Shown piece after piece: positions 27,140 through 35,985 of a DNA stretch of 64,000 nt. The position numbers and the translations under genes are program-made. The notes under the pieces are model-generated. The model saw only the letters and a program-made list of their open reading frames with translations. It had not been told where the DNA came from and searched no databases. The stretch's first letter is position 1; every line of letters starts with the position of its first letter. The DNA comes from Desertimonas sp963732335 (GTDB lineage: Bacteria > Actinomycetota > Acidimicrobiia > Acidimicrobiales > Ilumatobacteraceae), in the NCBI GenBank assembly GCA_963732335.1, contig CAVSZO010000002.1, positions 62,001-126,000 of the forward strand, in the 5' to 3' direction.

Positions 27140-29926
27140 ATGGCGACACATTCCCCGATCCGAGGGCGCGCAGCACAGCTGACGGGCCGGCGCCGCGAGT
27201 GCGACGTCCTCGACGGGCTGATCGCAGCTGTTCGGGCGGGTGAGAGCCGGGCATTGGTGGTGCGGGGCGAACCGGGCGTGGGCAAGACGGCGTTGTTGGA
27301 GTACATGGTTGAGCAGGCGTCGGGCTGCCGTGTAGTGCGGGCCGCTGGTGTTCAGTCGGAGATGGAGCTCGCCTTCGCCGGGTTGCACCAGTTGGTGGCG
27401 CCGATGCTTGATCACCTCGAGCGACTCCCGGACCCGCAGCGCGATGCGTTGCAGACGGCGTTCGGGGTAAGTCCAGGGTCGGCGCCGGATCGCTTCTTTG
27501 TCGGCCTGGCGGTGCTGAGCTTGCTCTCCGAGGTGGCCGGGCAGCGGCCGCTGATCTGCCTGGTGGATGACGAGCAGTGGCTCGATCGGGCCTCGGCGCA
27601 GGTCCTCGCCTTCGTGGCGCGCCGTCTAGAAGCAGAATCGGTCGGCTTGGTGTTCGCGGCTCGCGGAACGAGCGATGAGCTGGTGGGGTTACCGGAACTG
27701 GTCGTCGAGGGCCTGGCTGAACGCGATGCCGGGTTGCTGCTGGACTCGGTGCTGACAGGGCCGCTGGACGCTCGGGTCCGCGACCAGATCGTCGCCGAGA
27801 CGCGGCGGCAACCCCTTGGCGCTGTTGGAGCTGCCACGGGGGTTGACGCCTGCTGAGCTGGCGGGCGGGTTCGCCCTCCCCGGTGCGATGCCGCTTTCGG
27901 GGCAGATCGAGGAGAGCTTCCGGCGGCGACTCGACGCACTTCCGGCCAAGACCCGACGCCTGCTGCAGCTCGCCGCAGCAGATCCGGTGGGCGAGCCGTC
28001 GCTGCTTTGGCGAGCAGCCGAGCGGCTCGCGATCGGGACCGAGGACGCGACGCCCGCGGTCGAGGCCGGACTCATCGAGTTCGGCGCCCGCGTGCAGTTC
28101 CGTCATCCGCTGGTGCGCTCGGCGGCCTACCGGTCGGCATCGCTTCAGGAGCGACAGGACGTGCACGGCGCCCTGGCCGAGGTCACCGATCCGGAGATCG
28201 ATCCCGACCGCCGCGCCTGGCACCGCGCCCAGGCCGCGCCTGGGCCCGATGAGGCGGTGGCCGAGGAGCTCGAGCGCTCGGCCGGCCGCGCGCAGGCGCG
28301 CGGGGGTCTGGCTGCAGCGGCTGCGTTCCTCGAGCGTGCGGCGATGCTGACGCCCGAACCTGCTCGCCGTGTCCAGCGCCTGCTAGCGGCGGCCAAGGTC
28401 AAGCGCGACGCCGGCGCGCTCGACGCGGCGCTCGGGCTGCTGGTGACGGTCGAGGCCGGAGCACTTGACGAGCGGCAGGCCGCCGAGGTGGAGCGTCTGC
28501 GGGGACAGATCGCCTTTGACCAGCGCCGCGCCGGCGTCGCTGCTCCACTTCTCCTCGGCGCGGCCAGGCGCCTCGAGCCGCTCGACGCGGACTTGGCGCG
28601 CGAGACACACCTGGAGGCGCTCGGGGCGGCGATGTGGGTCGGCGATCTGGAGCGCCCCGGTGCCGTGCGGGAGGCGGCCGAGGCAGCGCGCGCCGCGCCC
28701 CCGGCCCCGACCCGCCGCGTGCGGTTGACCTCCTGCTCGACGCAATCGCGATCCGGCAGGCCGAGGGATTCGCGGCGGCCGCGCCGTTGCTGACCCGAGC
28801 GCTCGAGCCGATTCTCGCTCTGAACCTCGCCGACCAAACCAGTCGCTGGCTCTTCTCGCCGATTCCCGTCAGCGACTTCATCGCCCTCGAGCTGTGGGAC
28901 GCCGAGTCCTGGCACGCCCTTGCCGCTCGCCAGGTCCAGTTCGGGCGCGACACGGGCGCGCTCGTGCGCTTGCAATTCGCGCTCAACTTCATGGCCTGGA
29001 CCCACCTTCTCGCCGGCGAGATGACCACCGCCGCGCTCCTGCTCGAAGAACAGCGCGTGATCGCGGACGCGACCGGGAATCCGCCGGTTGCCTACATCGA
29101 ACTGTTGCTCGCGGCATGGAGGGGCGGGGAGCGACAGGCGTCTGAGCTGATCGAGGCCACCGTGCAGGAGGGAACCGCAGGCGGTCTGGGCAGGGTGGTC
29201 GACTTCGCGATCTATGGAAGCTCGGTGCTCTACAACAGCCTCGGTCGCCACGACGCCGCGCGCGAAGCGGCCCGGCAAGTCCTCGAGCGTGATCAGGTGG
29301 GGTACGGGCCCTTGGTCGTGCCCGAGTTGGCCGAGGCTGCGTGCAGGACCGGTGACGTTGCGTTGCTCAGGGCCGCACTCGAGTGGCTGGGCGAGCGCAC
29401 GCGTGTGACGCCAACCGCGTGGGCGCTGGGGATCGAAGCCCGCGTCCGCGCCCTGCTCAGCGACGGCGACGCCGCCGACAGCCTCTACCGCGAGTCGATC
29501 GCGCATCTCGCTCATACCTCCGTGCGGGTGGAACTTGCCCGCTCCCATCTCCTCTACGGGGAATGGCTGCGCCGCGAAAACCGACGAACTGACGCCCGCA
29601 CGCACCTGCGCACCGCCCACGAGATGCTCGCCGGGATGGGGGCTGAAGCCTTCGCCGACCGTGCCCGCCGCGAGCTGCTCGCGACGGGCGAGACCGTCCG
29701 CAAGCGCACGGTGGAGACGCGCGACGACCTCACCGCCCAGGAAACCCAGATCGCCAGGCTCGCCCGCGACGGGCTCTCGAACCCGGAGATCGGCGCCCGG
29801 CTGTTCATCAGTCCACGAACGGTCCAGTACCACCTGAGCAAGGTCTTCACCAAGCTCGGCATCAGCTCGCGCACCCAACTCGACCGCGTCCTACCCAGCG
29901 AACCGGCCACCGCCCCTCCGCTGTAG
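27140..29926 (+). pseudogene. LAL-B: MalT-like LuxR-family ATPase regulator, two frameshifts
   Basis: About 928 residues if two compensating indels are repaired; the span is an exact multiple of three. Walker A GEPGVGKTALLEYM and LICLVDDEQWLD lie in the first 150 residues. The sensor/TPR-like middle is continuous from 27816. The C-terminal helix-turn-helix is LSNPEIGARLFISPRTVQYH. The first break (27800) is an extra C in GAGACGCGGCGGC. The second (near 28707) is a C5 tract where LAL-C has C6, and it is shared with LAL-A. LAL proteins use ATP binding to activate target promoters; likely targets are the genes next to the shared motif. Confidence 0.8.
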
Positions 29927-29959
29927 CCGCGCCCCTGTCCCGTTCGGCCCGTTGTCGGG

Positions 29960-30001
29960 CGACGACTGGCCACCCCACGCTGTGCATTGGCGGATGCGAG
30001 C
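29960..30001 (-). promoter_or_regulatory. LAL-cassette motif E12, long form
   Basis: The core is the same as E11, 34 bp after the LAL-B stop. GACACT follows 16 bp after GAGC. It points to the YceI start at 30139. Confidence 0.7.
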
Positions 30002-30138
30002 GCAACCCCGGCGCGAACGACACTCGCTGGGATGCGCTCGTCGAACGAGCGGTCACCTTCGCGATCGGGGCAGCCGACCCCTCAGAACCACCTTGCAATC
30101 ACGCACGCGTGGTCACGACCGAAAGAGGAGCGATCCCC

Positions 30139-30400
30139 ATGACACAACGAACGCTGAGCATTCTTCGCACGTACGACGATCGCGAGATCCCCGTCCCCGG
30201 CGTGTACACCCGCGACGCCCATCTCCGAAGCGCAGACTTCTTTGATGCGGACAACTACCCGACGATCAGCTTCCGGTCGACCAAGGTCCAAGCCGGTTCC
30301 TCAGGCACCTGGGCGGTGACCGGCAACCTGACGGTCCGCGACGTCAGCGACCGTCACGCTCCGGGTCGACTTCGAGGTCGACGAGCGGTGCGAAGCGCGG
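30139..30400 (+). pseudogene. YceI-like protein relic (copy 2)
   Basis: The ATG at 30139, with AGAGGAG just upstream, gives MTQRTLSILRTYDDREIPVP, then jumps to DAHLRSADFFDADNYPTISF and GTWAVTGNLTVRDV. About 60 residues of the beta-barrel are missing between these parts. After a frameshift near 30348 the strand TVTLRVDFEVDERCEARG can still be read before MFS sequence starts on the other strand. Together with copy 1, most of the ancestral N-terminal half can be reconstructed. YceI proteins bind isoprenoid-type lipids and are often stress-induced. Confidence 0.7.
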
Positions 30401-30700
30401 GGGTCGCCGCCAATGATGCACGTGCTTGCGCCCGTAGCGATCGCCGATCGCTCCGATCGATAGCAACAAGGCAGCGAGAGCGACGGTGTAGCCGTTGATC
30501 ACCCACAACAGGTCGCTCTGTGAGGCACCGAGATCGGCGGCCAGCTCCTGCTGGGCGACGTTGAGACCAGAGACCGATGCAATCACCGCGACGAGCGCGG
30601 TGCACATCGCGACGAGGATCTGACGCTGCCGGCGTCGGTCACCGACGATCAGGTCAGCAGCAGGTGGGGTGGGTGACGAGACGTCAAGGGCGTTTGTCAT
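30344..30700 (-). pseudogene. MFS transporter N-terminal fragment (copy 2)
   Basis: The ATG at 30700 gives MTNALDVSSPTPPAADLIVG, then helix 1 ILVAMCTALVAVIASVSGLN, helix 2 LLWVINGYTVALAALLLSIG and GDRYGRKHV, the start of motif A. The frame then runs into antisense YceI sequence and ends at 30344. This is the first 70 residues of a DHA2/EmrB-type transporter. It is out of use as written. Confidence 0.75.
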
Positions 30701-30780
30701 GACAGCACTTTCACGAGGGACGGTTCAACAGGGCCCGGCAGGGCGGGACAGGGAGCGCAGCGCATCGGGGGGACGTGGGA

Positions 30781-31506
30781 TCAGAGGGCGTAGGGAACGA
30801 GCGTCAGCGCGCCGAGCGCGTACCAGACGCCGAAGGCCAGGCTGGCCATGCCGAGTGCGGGCGTGACGCGGTCGAGCGAGCGCTTGACGGACGGGCGGTC
30901 TAGCGCGAGCCCCCAGCCGGCCGAGACGGTCGCCATCGACACCGCTGTGAAAAGCGCGAGGACCGCCAGGGCTGTCACCGCGACGACCCGGTTCTCGATC
31001 TCTGCCAGCAGCAGCAGGCCGACGCCGGCCGAGCCGCCCATCCCGTGCACGAGGCCGACGGCGTAGGCGCCGAGCGGCGTGCGTCGGCCGGGTGGGTGCC
31101 CGTGTCCGTGGCCACCGTCGCGGTGCTCGTGGACATGGGTGTGAGCGTGAGAGTGGAACGTTCCTCGCCGCCAGCGCAGGAGCAGCAAGACGGCGAGCGC
31201 GGCGATCATCACCCCGACCGCGGTCTCGGCTCCCTGCTGGATGGGCTCGGGGAGGTAGGCGGAGAAGAACACGATCGGCAGCCCGAAGGCAAACAGGGTC
31301 GTCGCGTGGCCCAGACCCCAGACGAAGCCGAGCCGGCGAGCCGCCCGGCCCGAGCGGTCGTCACCGGAGGCGATGAGAGCGGTCACGGCGGCGAGGTGAT
31401 CGGGGTCGGTCGCGTGGCGCAGGCCGAGCGCGGCGGCGACGGCCACCACGATCAGCAGCGTCGTGCCGTCGGAACTCCGCGCAATCCACTCATCGAGACC
31501 GAACAT
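30781..31506 (-). CDS. NicO/HoxN-like metal (Ni/Co) transporter family protein
   Basis: 241 residues with six or so membrane helices. LGLRHATDPDHLAAVTALIA is the signature helix (HxxxxDH) of the NiCoT/NicO/UreH superfamily. GFVWGLGHATTLFAFGLPIV follows. A cytoplasmic loop is rich in histidine (HSHAHTHVHEHRDGGHGHGH) and could bind metal. GLVHGMGGSAGVGLLLLAEI is the second conserved half. It is the last gene of a three-gene operon with the TPR and DUF4331 genes (5 and 17 bp gaps). The transported ion is not certain. Confidence 0.85.
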   Translation of the reverse strand: MFGLDEWIARSSDGTTLLIVVAVAAALGLRHATDPDHLAAVTALIASGDDRSGRAARRLGFVWGLGHATTLFAFGLPIVFFSAYLPEPIQQGAETAVGVMIAALAVLLLLRWRRGTFHSHAHTHVHEHRDGGHGHGHPPGRRTPLGAYAVGLVHGMGGSAGVGLLLLAEIENRVVAVTALAVLALFTAVSMATVSAGWGLALDRPSVKRSLDRVTPALGMASLAFGVWYALGALTLVPYAL

Positions 31507-31511
31507 TGCGG

Positions 31512-32531
31512 CTAGCCCGGCGGGTGGGCGCTCGATCGGCGCACGAGCGCGCGGGCACGCGGGGTCTGGCGGAGTGCGAGGTTCTGCCGTGCGAGCCGCA
31601 GCGCTCGGTCGGGATCGCCTCCGATCGTGAGCCAGAACTCGGCGGCATGATCGGCGAACGCATCCGGGTGACGTGCGAGCAGTTCCTCATATCGGGTTTC
31701 GGCTCTGCCACGCCAGGTCTGCGCCTCCACCGTGTGGCCGGCGTCGCCCAGGATGCGGGCGAGTTGTGTCGCATAGTCGGGATCGTCGGAGGCGAGCGCC
31801 AGCGGCCGAAGGCGGGCGATGGCGCCCGCCGTTTCCCCCTGGGCCGCGTCGAGTTCGGCGAGGTGGCCCTGCGCGGGGACGTAGGCCGGGACCCGGCGGA
31901 CCGCCGCATCGCACCAGGCTCGGGCACGGCGGAGATCGTCGTGCTCCATCCACAGCCGGCCGCATTGGAAGTCCAGTACCGCCAGCGGCAACGGCGAGAC
32001 GCTGTGGTAGTGGCGGCACGCCGCGACGAACAAGCGGTCCGCCTCGACCATCTGCCCGCGCTCGGCGTAGAGTCCGGCGAGCGCGCCCAGGGCGCTGAAG
32101 TCGGCACGACTCTCCACGGCCTGTCGACGGATCGCGAGCGCCTCGTCGTAGCGTCCGAGCGCCTGATAGATCGCGGCCCGCTCTGCGTCCAGGGTCACGC
32201 GATCGGCCCCCAGCGCGGCCGCGGTATCGAGGTCGGTCAGGGCCGACGCGAACCGGTGGAAGATGGCCGCCATCCTGGCGCGCGCGATGAAGGACCGGGC
32301 CTCGCCCGGCGCCTGGCCGACGAGCTCCTCCGCGAGCTCCGCCGCCCGCTCGGCGTCGGCAACCCGGCCCAGCACGTGCCCGCGGAAGGCGATCAGCTCC
32401 ACGAGATCGGCGCGATCGCCTACCGTCAACTGCCCCCGCGTCGCCTGCCACGCGTGACCGTCGATCCGCGCCTCGAGATTTCCCAGGGCGATGCTGCCCG
32501 CCGTTGTCGCGGGCCCGCGGTCAGGGTTCAT
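31512..32531 (-). CDS. Tetratricopeptide-repeat protein
   Basis: 339 residues composed of helical repeats such as ERAAIYQALGRYDEALAIRR, GALAGLYAERGQMVEADRLF and DYATQLARILGDAGHTVEAQ, which fit the 34-residue TPR pattern. No signal peptide is clear (MNPDRGPATTAGSIALGNLE). It is the middle gene of the DUF4331-TPR-NicO operon, an arrangement I recall from other bacteria, where the TPR protein is thought to scaffold or aid secretion of the DUF4331 product. Function is inferred from context only. Confidence 0.8.
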   Translation of the reverse strand: MNPDRGPATTAGSIALGNLEARIDGHAWQATRGQLTVGDRADLVELIAFRGHVLGRVADAERAAELAEELVGQAPGEARSFIARARMAAIFHRFASALTDLDTAAALGADRVTLDAERAAIYQALGRYDEALAIRRQAVESRADFSALGALAGLYAERGQMVEADRLFVAACRHYHSVSPLPLAVLDFQCGRLWMEHDDLRRARAWCDAAVRRVPAYVPAQGHLAELDAAQGETAGAIARLRPLALASDDPDYATQLARILGDAGHTVEAQTWRGRAETRYEELLARHPDAFADHAAEFWLTIGGDPDRALRLARQNLALRQTPRARALVRRSSAHPPG

Positions 32532-32548
32532 TGGCAGCCCGTTTCTGT

Positions 32549-33742
32549 TTAGCCCGGGGGAGCAATTCCCCGGGCTTTCGTCACGCCGAGCAGGTCGGCG
32601 ACCTTGGAGGGGGCCATTGCGGGGTTGACGTCGGGCGGGTTGAGGTTCGGCGGCCCCAGGTAAGGGAAGCTCGGCGACGCCGGCACGGTCGCTTGGTCGA
32701 CGCCGTCGTTGATGCGCGGGCCGTTGCCCCCCGTATAGATGAGCGTGGCCGTCGTGTCCTGCGCGTCGTTGTTGAGCGACCGACCACCGCAGGTGGCGTG
32801 CGCACGGCCCTCCAGAAGCGCCCGCTCGATTTCGAGATAGCCATCCTCGGCGAACGGCTTGGCGACGTCTACGACCTGGAAGTCGGCGAGCAACAGCTCG
32901 GTCAGCGGGTGAGTCCCATCCGGTTGTAGGGGCCAGTCGATCTTTCCGTCGAGGCCGTCGAAGAAGTGCAGGTTGGCGTTTAGCCGCGCGCGGTAGGCGC
33001 CCAGGTAGTACGGCGCAAGCTGGAATGGATCTTCCTGGTTGTAGAGATCACGAAGATCGAGGTCGCGGTTGACCGTGTCGACTCCGTACTCCGCCAGGTA
33101 CCCGTTCTTGATGGACGCACGCCCGAACCGTTCCAGGCGCAGAGGGGGCTTGCCGGCCGTGATCGTTTCCGCGGCGACGGCGAACAGCGTTCCCGGCGCG
33201 GACCCCAGCACCGTGGCGACGTCAAGCTCGACGACGATGCTCAGGATGTTGGCGTCAGCCGTCTGGTTGACGCCCTTCGCCCGGAAGGCGAGCCGCCGGG
33301 TCGCCGCCGTTTCCGTATACCCCTGAGTGTCTGCGAAGTTCGGGTCCATCCGTAACCCGGCGAAGACGCGCACGCCGTGGGCCTGGCCCCCCTCCTCGTC
33401 GTTCACGCCAAAGGAGACCGACGCACCATTGGGAAGCGTGCACGCGCCCTCCTGCACAGCCTGCCCGGGGCCGTCCGGCGCCGCGAACGTGCAGGTGATC
33501 GCGTACTCATCCATGCCGACGGCGAAGCGCGCGCCGGGGCCGCTCGGCGGGATGGTCACGGTTCGGACGCGGAACCGATAGTTGGCGGCGTCCGAGAACA
33601 GCGCCCCCGGCCGAGCGAAGGCAAAGACGTCCATGACGAGGACCAGCTGACCCGGCCGGGACGGGCTGGGGAAAGCGTAGAAGTCCGTGATGTCGGTGGC
33701 GGGATCGGCCACGGCGCGCGGGCCTGAGAGATGGTCGGACAT
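32549..33742 (-). CDS. DUF4331 domain protein
   Basis: 397 residues. The start MSDHLSGPRAVADPATDITD matches the family signature (SDHxDGP..DPxxDITDxYAF). Later segments include DANILSIVVELDVATVLG, RFGRASIKNGYLAEYGVD and a proline/asparagine-rich C-terminus NLNPPDVNPAMAP. No signal peptide precedes the conserved start. Members are often found next to TPR proteins and transporters; their biochemistry is unknown. It is the first gene of the operon; no LAL motif lies directly in front of it, but the E6 site and a LUD relic are 250 bp upstream. Confidence 0.85.
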   Translation of the reverse strand: MSDHLSGPRAVADPATDITDFYAFPSPSRPGQLVLVMDVFAFARPGALFSDAANYRFRVRTVTIPPSGPGARFAVGMDEYAITCTFAAPDGPGQAVQEGACTLPNGASVSFGVNDEEGGQAHGVRVFAGLRMDPNFADTQGYTETAATRRLAFRAKGVNQTADANILSIVVELDVATVLGSAPGTLFAVAAETITAGKPPLRLERFGRASIKNGYLAEYGVDTVNRDLDLRDLYNQEDPFQLAPYYLGAYRARLNANLHFFDGLDGKIDWPLQPDGTHPLTELLLADFQVVDVAKPFAEDGYLEIERALLEGRAHATCGGRSLNNDAQDTTATLIYTGGNGPRINDGVDQATVPASPSFPYLGPPNLNPPDVNPAMAPSKVADLLGVTKARGIAPPG

Positions 33743-33894
33743 GATTCGGTGAGCCTCCTACTCTGCGCGTGATGCGCGACTCTCAGTGCGCGAGCCGCTC
33801 TGGGCGTCTGGCCTGACTCGATCAAAGGATCCAGGGCGGAGCCGCGAACGTGTCGACGAACAGCTCCCGATCCTTGAACGGCTCCTGCGCGCGA

Positions 33895-33985
33895 CGGTCT
33901 CAACGAGCGTCCCCTCGTCAGGCAGCGCGCCGTAGTGGTCAGATGCCTGCTCGCCGTTGGCACTCTTCATGGTCATGCCAGTCAT
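33895..33985 (-). pseudogene. LUD-domain gene relic (copy 3)
   Basis: The reverse frame from ATG 33985 reads MTGMTMKSANGEQASDHYGA, then LPDEGTLVETVA. The latter parallels FTALPDDQTLAATVTALEEH at the start of the intact LUD gene (50592). The similarity stops after about 30 codons. As at the other LUD sites, it is divergent from a LAL-type promoter (motif E6). Confidence 0.45.
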
Positions 33986-34005
33986 GGTGGGGCCGGTGGG
34001 GCGGG

Positions 34006-34033
34006 GTTCGCATCCGCCACTGGCCAGTCGTCT
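34006..34033 (+). promoter_or_regulatory. LAL-cassette motif E6, short form
   Basis: TTCGCATCCGCCACTGGCCA with CAGTCG continues the core. TAGCGT lies at 34053-34058 and an ATG at 34071, the same spacing as LAL-A and LAL-B, although no LAL gene remains. The opposite strand points to LUD relic 3. Confidence 0.65.
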
Positions 34034-34377
34034 CGGCGGGTTGCCGGGCCCGTAGCGTCGGGCGAGGCAGATGACGACGCTTCCCCACCCGTTGATGAGC
34101 CCGCTGCCCATTCCGCCCGGGTGAGGCGGCGCCAGGCGAGCGACCGGGGCGACGCGATCCGACAGAGCGTTCAACGCCAACCTCGACATCAACTCGGCCT
34201 CGGGGGCAGGCCGGTTGCGTCCCGTGGAGCCGAGACACTTACCCCTCTCCCGGGGCGAGGGGGTTCACGGCCGTTCCCGCGTCCTCGTGGAGGTCGCCCG
34301 CGCCCGTCTGCGACTCGACCATCGTCCGGCCGCTCGAGTCGCGGCCGGCGCTCTCGCCGGCGGGACGCCGCTTGGCG
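34034..34377. other. Ghost of a deleted LAL gene between motifs E6 and E7
   Basis: The order short motif, TAGCGT, ATG, then long motif is exactly that of LAL-A and LAL-B, but only 344 bp remain instead of about 2.8 kb. The ATG at 34071 opens only 17 codons before TGA. No LAL protein segment is recognisable. Confidence 0.4.
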
Positions 34378-34417
34378 GCGACTGGCCACCCGCACTGTGC
34401 AGTGGCGGAGGCGAGCG
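34378..34417 (-). promoter_or_regulatory. LAL-cassette motif E7, long form
   Basis: GACTGGCCACCCGCACTGTG continues to GTGGCGGAGGCGAGCG, with one change (GGAGGCG for GGATGCG). GACACT follows 16 bp after GAGC. It points to a bacterioferritin-like relic at 34531. Confidence 0.65.
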
Positions 34418-34530
34418 CGGCCCGCGTCCGATGACACTCGGGTCATGTAGCGCGCGAGCCTCGTCGAGGCGAGGCGCGCCTCTCAGTCGTCGGCTGCGGA
34501 GTTCGCCGCGGCCCACCACGATGCCACGAC

Positions 34531-34608
34531 CCGGATCCTCCCGAGCAGGTCCTGGCCGACGAGGAGGCGCACCTGAACTGGCTCCAGACGGAGGTCGACC
34601 TCTACTGA
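34531..34608 (+). pseudogene. Bacterioferritin-like C-terminal relic
   Basis: The frame ends VLADEEAHLNWLQTEVDLY before TGA 34608. This matches the last helix of bacterioferritins (xLxDEExHxDWLETQLxL), which supplies di-iron ligands. Nothing earlier in the gene is recognisable. The relic sits downstream of motif E7 in the effector orientation. Confidence 0.45.
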
Positions 34609-34741
34609 GCGCCTCAGCGAGCCCCTGTACATGGCGAAGCGAATGGACTCGGCGTCTTGAGCAGGGCTCTCCGACGAACAGCTGATGAGCTCCACCTTCG
34701 AGCATCGCCGTCTGCCAGTGAGGAGGTCCGAGCGATCGAAC

Positions 34742-34870
34742 GACTCATGTCGCTCGACGCGGACAGGCCGGCGAACGGGGCGAACCGCCGCGTGGAACCG
34801 CCGATGATGGCGAGCATGAGCATGCCCGCTCGAGCCGACCCTCGACAGAACGAATCGCCGCCACCTACGA
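34742..34870 (-). pseudogene. LLM-class (luciferase-like) oxygenase fragment
   Basis: The reverse strand reads RAGMLMLAIIGGSTRRFAPF, then AGL. This corresponds to SLMLAIIGGPPERFAPFAGL in the intact LLM gene at 54482-55555. About 40 codons survive. It lies between the bacterioferritin relic and the Ddn gene. Confidence 0.55.
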
Positions 34871-34950
34871 GGGTGCATCGAGGACTGGACGATCGATCAC
34901 CTCAGGGTCGATGTCGTCGCCTTCGAGACCTCGCGTTGACGAACACGACG

Positions 34951-35415
34951 TCACGACAACGTGCCCTCGCCGTCCCCTGGTTCGTCATCTCGGCGTTCGA
35001 TGACGACAACGGGGAACTGGCGGTCGGTTCTGGCCTGGTAGCTGTCGTAGTCGGGCCAGATGTCGGTCATCGTCCGCCAGAGGTCGGCCCGCTCGTCGCC
35101 GGCGGCTGTGCGTGCCCGGCCGGCGTAGCGGTCGGCGCCGACCTGCACCTCGACGGCCGGATCGGCGTCGAGGTTGCGGTACCAGCCCGGGTGCTCAGGG
35201 GCGCCGCCCTTGGAGGCCACGACCACCACGTCGTCGCCTGAGGTGCCGTAGATCAGCGGGGTGGCCCGCTGCTCGCCCGACCTCCGGCCCGTCGTCCACA
35301 GCACGAGGGCCGGCACGCCGTTCCAGAGATGCCCGACTTCACCGTCGGTTTCGACATACCGGCGGACGTGCTCGTCGCCGACGAGGGAGTAGTCGCGATC
35401 GGGCATGTCGGTCAT
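34951..35415 (-). CDS. Deazaflavin (F420)-dependent nitroreductase family protein (Ddn-like)
   Basis: 154 residues. Family motifs are VPALVLWTTGRRSGEQRATP, VVVASKGGAPEHPGWYRN and LDADPAVEVQVGADRYAGRA, then TDIWPDYDSYQARTDRQFPV. These proteins bind F420H2 and reduce quinones or nitroaromatics; the mycobacterial Ddn activates pretomanid. The gene overlaps the end of the pirin relic by 4 bp, so both were one operon under motif E8. It is intact and of usual length. Confidence 0.9.
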   Translation of the reverse strand: MTDMPDRDYSLVGDEHVRRYVETDGEVGHLWNGVPALVLWTTGRRSGEQRATPLIYGTSGDDVVVVASKGGAPEHPGWYRNLDADPAVEVQVGADRYAGRARTAAGDERADLWRTMTDIWPDYDSYQARTDRQFPVVVIERRDDEPGDGEGTLS

Positions 35416-35834
35416 CGGGCGCGAGCCGCTTGCACGATGGGGGTGCCTGCCAGACGGCTGATCATGTTCGTGGCCTTGGCGGAGGGCGTCGGTGCTGGTG
35501 TGGACCGATGAAGGGCCGAGGACGGGGGGTGCGCGTGACGCGTCGCCGATCCGATGACGAACTCGGTGTCGCCTTCGGCTCGCAGCTCGATGGGCGTGCT
35601 GCCGTCTTCGAGGACCGCCACCTCGGTGTGCAGGACCGTGCCGGCGGTGTGAAGGCGGCCGGTATGTACGGCGAAGTAGCCGAGGAACACGAACGGCTTG
35701 ACCAGCTCTCCGAGATCACCTGGGCTGATCAGTCGGATGACCGGTCCTTGGCGGTGGCCTTTCGACCGGACTGCTACCGAGCGAGCGGCTCCGGGATTGC
35801 TGACGTGACCGAGCGTTGTTTCGATTGCTGTCAT
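35412..35834 (-). pseudogene. Pirin family protein with large internal deletion
   Basis: The N-terminus GPVIRLISPGDLGELVKPFV and FLGYF matches the start of pirins. It then jumps directly to AVHTGRLHTAGTVLHTEVAV and EGDTEFVIGSATRHAHP, the pirin C-terminal cupin region. About 150 residues, including the metal-binding histidines of the first cupin (HPHxGxxT), are missing without loss of frame. The end after ATRHAHP is also shifted. The promoter motif E8 lies 94 bp upstream. It is probably nonfunctional. Confidence 0.75.
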
Positions 35835-35927
35835 CAGGAGTCCTTTGTCTGCGGCGGGAGAGGGGTGGGGCTTGTCGTCATGCTCGTTCGGCGAGCCCTC
35901 CAGACGAGTGTCTTCGCGCGGGGCCGG

Positions 35928-35965
35928 GCTCGCATCCGCCAGCGCACAGTGCGAGTGGCCAGTCC
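35928..35965 (+). promoter_or_regulatory. LAL-cassette motif E8, long form
   Basis: GCTCGCATCCGCCAGCGCAC, then AGTGCGAGTGGCCAGTCC. The opposite strand (GGCGGATGCGAGC, then GACACT after 15 bp) points to the pirin-Ddn operon. Confidence 0.7.
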
Positions 35966-35985
35966 GGCTGCGCGCGGCCCGGCGA

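Larger units (their letters stand above)
26605..30770. repeat. Tandem segmental duplication, unit 2
   Basis: Same order as unit 1: truncated AI-2E start, LUD relic, motif E2, LAL-B, motif E12, YceI relic and MFS relic. The left junction falls inside the AI-2E gene (after FAGATF). The right end fades out just before the NicO gene. Confidence 0.8.

Noticed and set aside
28145..29878. A 577-codon minus-strand frame opposite LAL-B
   Set aside because: Antisense shadow of the LAL gene for the same reason; its mirror also exists opposite LAL-A and LAL-C.
31045..32552. Long plus-strand frames opposite the NicO and TPR genes
   Set aside because: Antisense by-products of high GC; the minus-strand genes have complete domains and operon spacing.
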